Below are positions 27,755 through 36,275 of a stretch of 64,000 bases of DNA, in pieces. Source of the DNA: Citrobacter sp. JGM124 (GTDB lineage Bacteria; Pseudomonadota; Gammaproteobacteria; Enterobacterales; Enterobacteriaceae); contig NZ_JAERJD010000004.1 in assembly GCF_018257795.1 (NCBI RefSeq), positions 124,001-188,000 of the forward strand, in the 5' to 3' direction. The notes under the pieces were generated by a model. It had not been told where the DNA came from, ran no database searches, and was given only the letters and a program-made list of their open reading frames with translations. Both the position numbers and the translations under genes were made by a program. Each line of letters starts with the position of its first letter. The first letter of the stretch is position 1.

Positions 27755-28546
27755 ATGACAAGATTAACTGATGCCCGTCACCCCATTAGTGATCCAGGGC
27801 TGGAAGGGGGCATTAATTTTCGTTCTCTGGGCGGTTTACCTGCGGCTGATGGCCGATCTGTCAAACATGGTCTGCTGTTTCGTGCCGGAGATCTGAACGG
27901 ACTCTCTGAGCAGGACTGTGTCCTTTTGAGTGATATTCCTTTACGTGTGATCCTGGATTACCGGGATGCCGAAGAATGCAGAGCCAGACCAGATAAACTG
28001 TGGTCGGGTGTATCATACCAGGCTGTGCCTGCGAACCCTGAAGAGCAGCTGATTAATGGTAATCTCGAAAAACTGACCACTGACATACTGGCAGATATTG
28101 ATGCAAAAGCCTGGATGACGGAATTTTATCGGCAGCTCCCTTTTGCTAACCCCGCTTACCGGAATTTAGCCGCCAGCCTGGTCTCCCAGCCCGATGGTGC
28201 AATTGTGCAGCATTGCGCATTTGGAAAAGACAGAACCGGGGTTGGCTCGGCGCTGGTGTTGTTAGCGCTCGGAGCAGAAGAAGACACCATCATGGAGGAT
28301 TATATTCTTACTGAATTACGGTTAGCGCCATATCGTGAAAAAGTAATTGCAGAACACAGTAATACACTCAGTGGAAGGGCATTGCAGCAGTTTTCTTATT
28401 TATTGCAGGCTAATCCGGATTTTTTACGTGCAGCGTTGCAGGCCATCGACGAGCGCTATGGTTCCCCTGCAGCCTGGCTGGCCCATGACTACCAGCTGGA
28501 TAGCGAGTGCTGTGCCCGCTTGCGACACCACTATTTAAGTGAATAG
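27755..28546 (+). CDS. Tyrosine-protein phosphatase family protein
   Basis: The ATG at 27755 behind AGGAAAAAG gives 263 residues; the longer open frame overlaps the receptor gene. The active-site P-loop is VQHCAFGKDRTGVGSALVL, the C-x5-R motif of tyrosine/lipid phosphatases of the Y_phosphatase3 class, and the family opening NFRSLGGLPAADGRSVKHGLLFRAG plus VILDYRDAEEC is clear. There is no signal peptide, so it is cytoplasmic. It lies 85 bases behind the siderophore receptor gene and is probably co-regulated with it. Members may act on phosphotyrosine or phosphoinositides; what it would do in iron uptake is unknown. Confidence 0.88.
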   Translation: MTRLTDARHPISDPGLEGGINFRSLGGLPAADGRSVKHGLLFRAGDLNGLSEQDCVLLSDIPLRVILDYRDAEECRARPDKLWSGVSYQAVPANPEEQLINGNLEKLTTDILADIDAKAWMTEFYRQLPFANPAYRNLAASLVSQPDGAIVQHCAFGKDRTGVGSALVLLALGAEEDTIMEDYILTELRLAPYREKVIAEHSNTLSGRALQQFSYLLQANPDFLRAALQAIDERYGSPAAWLAHDYQLDSECCARLRHHYLSE

Positions 28547-28557
28547 CCAGGATGAAT

Positions 28558-28583
28558 ACTGTGCGCAACATCAGGCGCACAGT
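28558..28583. terminator. Hairpin between convergent genes
   Basis: A 9-bp perfect stem (28558-28566, ACTGTGCGC, with 28575-28583) has an 8-base loop. It lies between the convergent phosphatase and DUF2501 genes. There is no T-run on either side, so efficiency is uncertain. Confidence 0.5.
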
Positions 28584-28599
28584 GACATTCGGTTGCTGA

Positions 28600-29112
28600 T
28601 TAGCCAAGGCCGAGGTAAGACTTACCCTGATCAAGCACCACATTACAAACTTTTGTTTTTAGCTGCTTACCTAATTCCGTCTCTCCAAGCGTAGTCAGAT
28701 CCAATTTTTGCTGGCTGCCGGTATTCAGCAGCCCGGCAATACCTTGTTGATAACTGGCTTTTTCTGACGGTTTAGCACTACTGGTGAGGCCTAGTTTAGA
28801 CTTGAGTTGGTCTGCTAAATTATTGGCATTATTGACGACATTATTACGAATGCAATATTGCAATACCCCTGTGGCATTCGTCAGGCTGCTTGAGGCAACG
28901 GCATTATTATCACCACCAAGGAGCTGTGTGATGGTTCCAAGGGAAAGGCCACCATCAGAGGTGCTTGTCTCATGTTTATTGCCCTGTGTATTGCCGAGCA
29001 GACTGGAGGCGGTATCACTCAGTTGATCTTGCCAGCCAGCCGCTTGCGCCGCACCGCTCACCAGGCAAATAGCCCACCCAAGGGAATATAATGACTTCAC
29101 CATTTTTTTCAT
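28600..29112 (-). CDS. DUF2501 (YjjA-like) secreted protein
   Basis: The protein has 170 residues with a signal peptide (1-24, ending G-A-A-Q-A). The mature part matches DUF2501: GWQDQLSDTASSLL, then a Ser/Gly-rich linker, LGTITQLLGGDNNAVASSSLTNATGVLQYC and SKLGL, with the two conserved cysteines (YCIRNN and KVCNVV). It is probably periplasmic; function unknown. It stands alone between two hairpin or relic regions. Confidence 0.85.
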   Translation of the reverse strand: MKKMVKSLYSLGWAICLVSGAAQAAGWQDQLSDTASSLLGNTQGNKHETSTSDGGLSLGTITQLLGGDNNAVASSSLTNATGVLQYCIRNNVVNNANNLADQLKSKLGLTSSAKPSEKASYQQGIAGLLNTGSQQKLDLTTLGETELGKQLKTKVCNVVLDQGKSYLGLG

Positions 29113-29431
29113 AATACTGTCTCTGTGCTCAGTTTTTCAGTGGTTGGTACGTGTTATTTTAGTGCCAGGTTTCAGGGAATAGTTCATAAATGGAGGCAAA
29201 AAATGGGGGGCAGCAACAGCACTATCTTCAGCGCTGATGGGCCTGACACATTTTAACTTTCCTGTTTATACTCCGTCTTCCCCCTCAGGCATTGCTGTCT
29301 TCAGCCTGGTCGTGGCTTGCTCCGTAGAGGCATAACATAGGGGATATGAGGTGTTCTTGAAATCAGTTATTTCTTAAGAAGCTATTTATCAATAAGAGGT
29401 TACAGGCGTGTTGCCACTTACCTGTCGTCTC
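29113..29431. other. Gene-free spacer upstream of the DUF2501 gene
   Basis: It holds the DUF2501 promoter region (right of 29112) and non-coding DNA. I see no recognisable gene in the rest. Confidence 0.4.
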
Positions 29432-29640
29432 TCATTTCGGGGAAAAGTTCTGGGCTTGTTGATAAATGAAATTGGCAAAAGCCTGGGCGCATTCAGGCTG
29501 GTGACGTCCCTTAACAGTGACCAAATATATCGCCCGCTCCAGTGCGAGATCCTGAAAGGGAATGATGGTGATATCTTTATGCTGGAACTGAAAGAGTGTC
29601 AGGCCCGTAGTAATACTGATGCCGTAATTGGCAGCAATGA
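29432..29640 (-). pseudogene. LysR-family regulator, C-terminal fragment
   Basis: On the minus strand the frame from about 29640 to the TGA at 29432-29434 encodes ~69 residues typical of the end of a LysR substrate-binding domain: a [14 protein letters not shown] segment, then IIPFQDLALERAIYLVTVKGR and a final helix with AFANFIYQQAQNF. There is no helix-turn-helix; the frame is cut at the point where the atoB fragment on the other strand begins. Confidence 0.7.
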
Positions 29641-29903
29641 CGCTCTCTGATCTGGACTTAATCGAAGCGAATGAAGCTTTTGCGGCACAATACCTGGCAG
29701 TTCAGCGTGACTTAGCGATGGACCCGGCCAGGGTGAATGTCAATGGTGGTGCTATTGCCTTGGGCCATCCTGTGGGAGCGAGTGGGGCCAGGATATTTGT
29801 CACCTTGGTCCATGCATTGAAAAACAGAGATAAAACGACTGGGCTGGCGACACTATGCATTGGTGGTGGCCAAGGTATTGCGATGATTATTGAGCGAGTG
29901 TAA
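29637..29903 (+). pseudogene. Acetyl-CoA acetyltransferase (AtoB), C-terminal fragment
   Basis: The frame encodes about 88 residues matching the end of thiolase [38 protein letters not shown] with the catalytic His, and [17 protein letters not shown] with the catalytic Cys. The N-terminal ~300 residues are missing. It abuts the reversed LysR fragment, so one deletion probably removed the centre of a divergent lysR/ato locus. A non-functional remnant. Confidence 0.8.
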
Positions 29904-29934
29904 ATACGGCATCGCGTTGCTGTTCATCACTATA

Positions 29935-29971
29935 AAAATGCGGGAGTTCAGTGGATGAACCCCCGCATTTT
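29935..29971 (+). terminator. Terminator of the former atoB gene
   Basis: A long stem AAAATGCGGG...GTTCA pairs with TGAAC...CCCGCATTTT around a 5-base loop and ends in T's. It lies 32 bases after the atoB stop, and survives although the gene is broken. Confidence 0.75.
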
Positions 29972-30369
29972 GTCGTGGGGAAGACGCCATCAATACAGGC
30001 GTAAATCAAAATATTATGTTGGAATATTTTAAAAAATGAGTGACTCATTTTTGTTAATTTCGCCATACTCCGTTTATCAATGATTTTTATCTGTTTCTGA
30101 TAACGCTGATAAAGCGTTCATCGCACCTGTTAGCTGTGCATTAAATCCTGTGTAGAAAATGGTGTGGCGGGGTGGCTGCAGGGAGATTACCTGAACTGGA
30201 TACATGAATATCTGAATTATCCGCCTCCCGGGATATACCGAACCCAGTCGGGGCATATCTGACCTGAGGCATCAAAAGGGCCGGGCATGGGTGGATACTA
30301 TCTTTCATTATTAAAATATAGCATTATATTAATCAGATACATATTAATGAAAATGACCTGGGTTCACTT
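29972..30369. promoter_or_regulatory. Upstream region of the methyltransferase-nik genes
   Basis: No gene is seen. At 30032-30052 lies a perfect 21-bp palindrome with one central base (AAAAATGAGT-G-ACTCATTTTT). I looked for a NikR-type GTATGA-N16-TCATAC operator and did not find one. The last ~80 bases are AT-rich and likely carry the promoter. Confidence 0.4.
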
Positions 30370-31143
30370 ATGTTAATGTCATCAAAATCTTTAGACCAAG
30401 TATTATGTAGTGTTACAAGTTACTGGAATGAACGAGCCCTGAGTTACAGTGAGGCGAACCAAGAAGAATTAGCCGGTATAAAAAGGACTGTCTGGCAAAA
30501 TTTATTACTTTCCCATGCACCAGACAGTAAGCCTCTTCGTGTTTTAGACATTGGAACCGGTCCCGGTTTTTTTGCTGTTATTATGGCTCAGGCGGGTCAT
30601 ATCGTTACTGCGGTTGATGCTACCACTGGGATGTTAGAACAAGCCAAAACTAATGCATTACATTACAATGTCGATATTAATTTTGTTGAGTGTGATGTTC
30701 ATAACTTACCATTTGATGATGACTCATTTGATTTAATTATTACCAGAAATGTAACCTGGAATTTAAAAAAACCAGATGCAGCATATCAAGAATGGTATCG
30801 TGTTTTAAAAACAGATGGCCGTCTGATTAATTTTGATGCTAACTGGTATCTGCATTTATTTGATTCGGTATATAAAGCGGGATTTGACCAGGACAGAAAA
30901 AACACCCAGCAACAGGGGATCCCAGACCATTATATTAATACCGATACGGTAACGATGACACAAATAGCAGAAGTACTTCCGTTAAGCAAAGTGCTTCGTC
31001 CTCAATGGGATGCTACTGTATTACTGAATACAGGCTTTAAGCAATGCTTGTTTGATGTCAATATTGGTGAAAAAGTATGGGATCATGAGGAAAAAATAAA
31101 TTATGGTTCAACGCCCATGTTTATGATCGTTGCAGAAAAATAA
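30370..31143 (+). CDS. Class I SAM-dependent methyltransferase
   Basis: The protein has 257 residues (a second ATG at 30376 is possible). The SAM site is clear: motif I RVLDIGTGPGFFAVIMAQAGH, the acidic VTAVDAT, and motif II/III with ECDVHNLPFDDDSFDLIITRN and the W-Y-R-V-L-K-x-D-G-R-L segment. It belongs to the broad Methyltransf_11 type; the acceptor cannot be told. It lies 36 bases before a nikA-type gene in the same direction, so it is probably co-transcribed and may modify a metallophore or a related small molecule. It does not look like a CntL-type nicotianamine synthase. Codon usage is AT-richer than the surrounding housekeeping genes. Confidence 0.85.
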   Translation: MLMSSKSLDQVLCSVTSYWNERALSYSEANQEELAGIKRTVWQNLLLSHAPDSKPLRVLDIGTGPGFFAVIMAQAGHIVTAVDATTGMLEQAKTNALHYNVDINFVECDVHNLPFDDDSFDLIITRNVTWNLKKPDAAYQEWYRVLKTDGRLINFDANWYLHLFDSVYKAGFDQDRKNTQQQGIPDHYINTDTVTMTQIAEVLPLSKVLRPQWDATVLLNTGFKQCLFDVNIGEKVWDHEEKINYGSTPMFMIVAEK

Positions 31144-31179
31144 ATATATTATTAATATTTAATGGGAACCGGTAACGGA

Positions 31180-32751
31180 ATGAAAAAATATTTTGTGTCA
31201 TTTGTAATGATGTTTATTTTTGCATTTAGTTCTGTTGTCCAGGCTGATGCCAAAAATAATGAATTAGATTACGCCAGTACCAAAGATATTCGTGATATTA
31301 ATCCCCATTTGTATTCCGGTGAAATGGCAGCGCAAAATATGGTTTTTGAATCGTTGGTTGTGAATACTGATGATGGTGTAAAACCATTTCTGGCGAAGAG
31401 CTGGGACATTTCGCCTGATGGAAAAACTTATACATTTCATCTGCGGCATGATGTGAAATTTACTGATGGTGAGCCATTTAATGCCCATGCTGTTAAATTA
31501 AACATTGATGCTATCATTGAAAATTTTTCGCGCCATGCCTGGTTAGAATTGGTTCGTCAAATTGATAATGTTCATGTCATTGATGATTATACTGTAGAAC
31601 TGAAATTAAAAAATCCTTACTACCCAACCCTGACTGAATTAGGGTTAACACGTCCTTTCCGTTTTATTTCACCGAAATCATTTATTCATGGAAAAACATT
31701 AAATGGTGTAAGTAGCTATGCAGGGACAGGTCCATGGATACTTACGGAGCATAAAAAAAATCAATATGCACGTTTTGACGTAAACCCAAATTACTGGGGA
31801 GAAAAACCCGCATTAAATAGTGTAGTCTGGAAGGTGATTCCTGATCGCCAGACGTTACTGTTGTCATTACAGAAAGGGGATATTCAGCTAATTTTTGGTG
31901 CTGATGGGGATATGTTTGACATGGATTCATTTGAAGCACTGCAAACATCAGGAAAGCTGAAAACACTCATGAGTGCTCCTGTTGCTTCACGCGCCATTGT
32001 TCTTAACAGTAGTCGTCCTATCACCAGCGATAAAAAAGTGCGTCAGGCTCTGGAATATGCAGTAGATAAAGAGGGTATCGCCAGCGGTATTTTCGATAAC
32101 AGTGAGACGGTTGCGGATACTTTAATGGCCAGAACGGTTCCGTATAGTGATATAGATTTGCCTGTATATTCTTTTGATCAAGATAAGGCCAGAAAATTAT
32201 TGGATGAGTCAGGCTGGGTTTTAGTTAATGGTAGCGGTATTCGTGAAAAAGAGGGTAAACAGCTTGAATTAATATTATCTTACAATGTTAATAATGCTGC
32301 TGAAAAAGATATTGCAGAACTTATACAGGATGACTTTAAAAAAATCGGTGTAAAATTGACCATTCTGGGAGAGGAAAAACAAGCTTTTCTTGACCGCCAG
32401 AAAAACGGTAATTTCGACCTGCAATATTCACTATCCTGGGGAACACCTTATGATCCGGCATCATTTGTGTCCTCTTTCCGCATCCCCGCTCATGCCGATT
32501 ATCAAGGACAGAAGGGCCTTAAAAATAAAGCAGAAATAGATGACATTATTAATGAGCTGCTGATAACGCCAGATAATGAACGGCGCCAGAAACTCTATAC
32601 CCAGTTGTTCACGATACTGGCAGATGAAGCTGTCTATATCCCATTAACCTATTCAAGGACGAAGGCGATTTATAGCAGTGAGCTCGAACATGTTGGATTT
32701 AATCCTTCCCAATATGAGATCCCATTTGAAAAAATGTCATTCAGTCATTAA
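31180..32751 (+). CDS. nikA: Nickel-type ABC transporter substrate-binding protein NikA
   Basis: The ATG at 31180 gives 523 residues with a signal peptide ending V-Q-A; the ATG at 31162 has no ribosome site. Similarity to E. coli NikA is strong along the length: INPHLYSGEMAAQNMVFESLV, WDISPDGKTYTFHLRHDVKFTDGEPF, RHAWLELVRQI, RPFRFISPKSF, GTGPWIL, NYWGEKPA and a terminal YEIPFEKM. NikA binds nickel via a small chelator. The residues that define the metal-chelate site cannot be judged without a structure-based alignment, so nickel, cobalt or a metallophore complex are all possible. Confidence 0.88.
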   Translation: MKKYFVSFVMMFIFAFSSVVQADAKNNELDYASTKDIRDINPHLYSGEMAAQNMVFESLVVNTDDGVKPFLAKSWDISPDGKTYTFHLRHDVKFTDGEPFNAHAVKLNIDAIIENFSRHAWLELVRQIDNVHVIDDYTVELKLKNPYYPTLTELGLTRPFRFISPKSFIHGKTLNGVSSYAGTGPWILTEHKKNQYARFDVNPNYWGEKPALNSVVWKVIPDRQTLLLSLQKGDIQLIFGADGDMFDMDSFEALQTSGKLKTLMSAPVASRAIVLNSSRPITSDKKVRQALEYAVDKEGIASGIFDNSETVADTLMARTVPYSDIDLPVYSFDQDKARKLLDESGWVLVNGSGIREKEGKQLELILSYNVNNAAEKDIAELIQDDFKKIGVKLTILGEEKQAFLDRQKNGNFDLQYSLSWGTPYDPASFVSSFRIPAHADYQGQKGLKNKAEIDDIINELLITPDNERRQKLYTQLFTILADEAVYIPLTYSRTKAIYSSELEHVGFNPSQYEIPFEKMSFSH

Positions 32752-32797
32752 TGATTAGGAAGGCGAGTTTCTTCCTACTGGCACAGAGGTATATATA

Positions 32798-33724
32798 ATG
32801 AGCAAGTATTTTTTACTACGTTTGTTCATTATGTTACCCCTGATGCTGGTTATCTCATTTATTGCATTTTTGTTGTTGAATTTAACACCATCGGATCCCG
32901 CTGAGGTTGCCCTGCGTATTAATGAAGTGGTTCCGACAGATCAGGCAATCTCTTTGATGAGACAGGAGTTAGGGCTGGATAGACCTTTCCTGACTCGATA
33001 TTTTGACTGGCTATGGAATGTCATGCATCTTGATTTTGGGCAGTCATTTCTTACCCGCACACCTGTATTACATGAAATACTTACCACGTTACCTGCCACA
33101 CTCTGGTTAGCCATCGTCAGCCTGTTTTTTATCGTGATAATTTCTTTGCTGCTCTCATTTCTATGCGTATTTACTCAGGACACGTGGGTGGATAAAGTAA
33201 TACGTGGTATCGTATTTATTTTTACTGCCATACCTAATTACTGGCTAGGGTTACTACTTATCTGGGCACTGGCAGTTAAACTCGATTTATTCCCTGTTAG
33301 CGGCATGATGACCTATAAATCAGTGGTTTTACCTGCACTGACACTTTCTCTGGGATATATCGGAACTTATATTCGTTTAATTCGCGGTACTATGTTGCAT
33401 CAACTACAGCAACCTTATGTATTCTATGCCAGGGCGAGAGGATTGCCAGAGAATATTATTTTACGGAAACACGTGCTACCCAATTCATTACATACTTCAC
33501 TGATTGCTATAGGCATGAGTATCCCTAAATTGATTGCCGGGACTGTAGTCATAGAAAATATATTTGCCTGGCCAGGAATAGGGCGGTTATGTATCAATGC
33601 TATCTTTGGTCGTGATTATCCTGTTATACAAGCTTATATTTTACTGATGGCCTTGTTATTTTTGGTATTTAATTTTGTTGCTGACTTACTACAGCAATAC
33701 CTCGACCCACGTTTAACGAGGTAA
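32798..33724 (+). CDS. nikB: Nickel-type ABC transporter permease NikB
   Basis: The protein has 308 residues. The family pattern is present: first helix YFLLRLFIMLPLMLVISF, loop LTPSDPAEVALR, RQELGLDRPFLTRYFDWL as in NikB, the EAA loop PYVFYARARGLPENIILRKHVLPNSL, and ENIFAWPGIGRLCINAIFGRDYPVIQ, which closely follows E. coli NikB. It forms the inner-membrane channel with NikC, four bases downstream. Confidence 0.9.
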   Translation: MSKYFLLRLFIMLPLMLVISFIAFLLLNLTPSDPAEVALRINEVVPTDQAISLMRQELGLDRPFLTRYFDWLWNVMHLDFGQSFLTRTPVLHEILTTLPATLWLAIVSLFFIVIISLLLSFLCVFTQDTWVDKVIRGIVFIFTAIPNYWLGLLLIWALAVKLDLFPVSGMMTYKSVVLPALTLSLGYIGTYIRLIRGTMLHQLQQPYVFYARARGLPENIILRKHVLPNSLHTSLIAIGMSIPKLIAGTVVIENIFAWPGIGRLCINAIFGRDYPVIQAYILLMALLFLVFNFVADLLQQYLDPRLTR

Positions 33725-33727
33725 AGG

Positions 33728-34597
33728 ATGATATCCATTTTTATTCAACAATTACGGCGTGATGGTTTTGCACAAATCTGTTTTGCCATCGTTATTATTG
33801 TGATTGTTGCGGGTATTCTGGCCCCCTGGCTGGCCCCCCATGACCCGATTGAAACTTCTATCCGCATGAAGTACCAAGGTAGTAGTTTTTCCTACCCGCT
33901 CGGTACTGACAATCTTGGGCGTTGTATCTTATCCCGCTTACTGTTTGGAATCCGGACAACGGTTTTTTATGCTCTACTTGCCATGGCCCTTACATTATTA
34001 TTCGGATGCCTTATTGGTATGATTGCGGGGGTTTTTGGCGGGAAAACGGATGAGTTTCTGATGCGATTATGCGATGTGATGCTCTCTTTTCCTGGTGAGG
34101 TTATGATTCTCGCACTGGTTGGTGTCTTAGGGCCAGGTATTGAAAATATTTTATTGGCAATTGTTCTGGTTAAATGGTCATGGTACGCCCGTATGATCCG
34201 GGGGACGGTTATCCAGTATACCCATCGTAATTATGTACGTTATGCTCAGGTCATTGGTGCATCACCAGGGCATATACTGAAAAAACATATCCTGCCGATG
34301 ACAATGGCCGAAATAACCATTCTTGCGACCTCTGACATTGGCAGCGTTATCTTGATGATTTCAGCTTTGTCATTTCTTGGGCTGGGGGTACAAGCCCCTA
34401 CGCCGGAATGGGGCAACATGCTCAGTGAGGCAAAAAATGTGATGATATTCCACCCTGAATTAATGTTACCAGCCGGGTTGGCTATTGTTATCGTCGTTGC
34501 TGCATTTAATGGTTTAGGTGATTTTTTACGTGATATCGCGGATCCCGCAAACAGGTACAGTCATATCTCCTGCCAGGAGAACAAAACTGATGACTGA
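33728..34597 (+). CDS. nikC: Nickel-type ABC transporter permease NikC
   Basis: The protein has 289 residues with six helices. Typical DppC/NikC features: YPLGTDNLGRCILSRLLFGIRTT, VMLSFPGEVMILALVGVLGPG, the EAA loop RNYVRYAQVIGASPGHILKKHILPM, and ALSFLGLGVQAPTPEWGNMLSEAK. Its stop overlaps the nikD start by eight bases. Confidence 0.9.
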   Translation: MISIFIQQLRRDGFAQICFAIVIIVIVAGILAPWLAPHDPIETSIRMKYQGSSFSYPLGTDNLGRCILSRLLFGIRTTVFYALLAMALTLLFGCLIGMIAGVFGGKTDEFLMRLCDVMLSFPGEVMILALVGVLGPGIENILLAIVLVKWSWYARMIRGTVIQYTHRNYVRYAQVIGASPGHILKKHILPMTMAEITILATSDIGSVILMISALSFLGLGVQAPTPEWGNMLSEAKNVMIFHPELMLPAGLAIVIVVAAFNGLGDFLRDIADPANRYSHISCQENKTDD

Positions 34598-35414
34598 TAT
34601 ACTCACGGTCGATAATTTATCAGTCACAGATAATGCCGGGAACACACTGCTCCAGCCGGCTTCATTCACTATTTCACGTTACCGGACGTTAGGCATTGTC
34701 GGAGAAAGTGGTAGCGGCAAGAGCCTGATGGCGAAAGCTATCATGGGGTTATTACCCGCTGGCTTACATGCCCACGGACGTGTTTTATTTCGTGGCAGGG
34801 ACTTGCTGAAAAACAATAAATATCAATGGCAGCAGACACGAGGTAAAGATATTAGCCTGATTATTCAAGATTCAATGGGTGCGTTTGATCCTTTAATGAC
34901 ATTGAAAGATCAGTTTATAGAAACGTTACAATATCATACCAATATAAATCGGGATGCTTGCTTTCAGCTGGCATGTCAGTGTCTGGCACGCGTCAATATC
35001 AAGGTGCCGGAACAGAAGCTCACTTGTTTACCTCACCAGCTTAGTGGCGGGCAATTGCAGCGGATGATGATTGCAATGACATTGGCATTAAAACCGTCAC
35101 TGGTTATCGCCGATGAGCCGACGACCGCATTAGATTCAATAACACAATCGGATATTTTGTCTCAGTTTAAATTACTGGCAGCAGAGCGACAAAGTACCTT
35201 GGTACTTATCAGCCATGATTTAGGCGTGGTTCGTAATATCGCTGATGATATTGCTGTTATTTACCAAGGACGCATTGTGGAATATCAAAAAACGGAGTTT
35301 CTATGGGAAGCGCCACAGCACAGTTATACGCGTTTTCTTCTTGATACCCGGAAACGTTTATCGTTAAGGTTCAATACCATTATGGGGAGAGCATCTCATG
35401 CTACTTCACGTTGA
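34590..35414 (+). CDS. nikD: Nickel-type ABC transporter ATPase NikD
   Basis: I choose the ATG at 34590 behind CCAGGAG, giving 274 residues; the frame extension to 34518 lies in nikC. Walker A is GESGSGKSLMAKA, the Q-loop is in LIIQDSMGAFDPLM, the signature is LSGGQLQRMMIAMTL, and Walker B is LVIADEPTTALD followed by LVLISHDLGVVRN. The oligopeptide C-terminal cysteine extension is absent, as in NikD. It overlaps nikE by 17 bases. Confidence 0.9.
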   Translation: MTDILTVDNLSVTDNAGNTLLQPASFTISRYRTLGIVGESGSGKSLMAKAIMGLLPAGLHAHGRVLFRGRDLLKNNKYQWQQTRGKDISLIIQDSMGAFDPLMTLKDQFIETLQYHTNINRDACFQLACQCLARVNIKVPEQKLTCLPHQLSGGQLQRMMIAMTLALKPSLVIADEPTTALDSITQSDILSQFKLLAAERQSTLVLISHDLGVVRNIADDIAVIYQGRIVEYQKTEFLWEAPQHSYTRFLLDTRKRLSLRFNTIMGRASHATSR

Positions 35415-36147
35415 AGAGGTGTATAAAACCTACACACGATCAAAAGGTTGGCGGCGTCAGAAACAAAAAGTGCTGGATAATGTCAGCTTCACTCTGGAAA
35501 AAGGTGAAAGTCTGGGATTAGTGGGTGAAAGCGGTAGTGGTAAAAGTACATTAGCCAGAATTATCAGCGGCATTGAAAGGCCCGACAGTGGTAATGTGTT
35601 GTTGAACGGTAAATCGCTGCACTATCGACAGCACCGTCATCAACAGTTAAGTATTGTTTTTCAAGACTATACCACTTCAGTTAATCCGACAATGACGGTC
35701 TATTCAATGATCAGCGAACCTTTGTCTCAGCAAAACTATTTACCGCCATTATTACTACGTGATCAGGTTGCTGGCCTGCTAAAAAAGGTGGGGCTGTCGC
35801 CAGACTTGATGACCAGATACCCTCATGAATTATCCGGCGGGCAGTCACAGCGTGTTTGTATTGCCAGGGCGCTGGCCACACATCCTTCGCTTATTATTCT
35901 AGATGAGGCCGTGAGCTCATTAGATATTCCCGCACAAGTACAAATACTTGATTTATTAGAAGAGTTAAAACAAGAATTTAGGTTAAGTTATTTTTTCATC
36001 ACTCATAATATTCAAACGCTGTGTTATTTTTGCCAGCGTGTTTTATTTTTTAATGAGCATTCAATTGTGGCACAGAGTTCAATTAATGACTTAAGCACTA
36101 TTGAACATCCCTATGCTAAAGCATTACTCAATTCGGTGATTGACTGA
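35398..36147 (+). CDS. nikE: Nickel-type ABC transporter ATPase NikE
   Basis: The protein has 249 residues. Walker A is GESGSGKSTLAR, the Q-loop is in IVFQDYTTSVNPTM, the signature is LSGGQSQRVCIARAL, and Walker B is LIILDEAVSSLD, as in NikE. The H-loop is FITHNIQTLCYF. It is the last gene of the methyltransferase-nik run; a G-rich stretch with a short T-run follows the stop but no clean terminator was found. Confidence 0.9.
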   Translation: MLLHVEEVYKTYTRSKGWRRQKQKVLDNVSFTLEKGESLGLVGESGSGKSTLARIISGIERPDSGNVLLNGKSLHYRQHRHQQLSIVFQDYTTSVNPTMTVYSMISEPLSQQNYLPPLLLRDQVAGLLKKVGLSPDLMTRYPHELSGGQSQRVCIARALATHPSLIILDEAVSSLDIPAQVQILDLLEELKQEFRLSYFFITHNIQTLCYFCQRVLFFNEHSIVAQSSINDLSTIEHPYAKALLNSVID

Positions 36148-36275
36148 GGGGGGGGATTTTTCTTTGATTATTAATATATTTTATCTCAGCTTGCCCCTGT
36201 TTTTATTATTCAAATGCATTTTTATGCAATCGGCTGATGAATTAATTCCAACAGGATTCCCCATGAAGAAAATGA

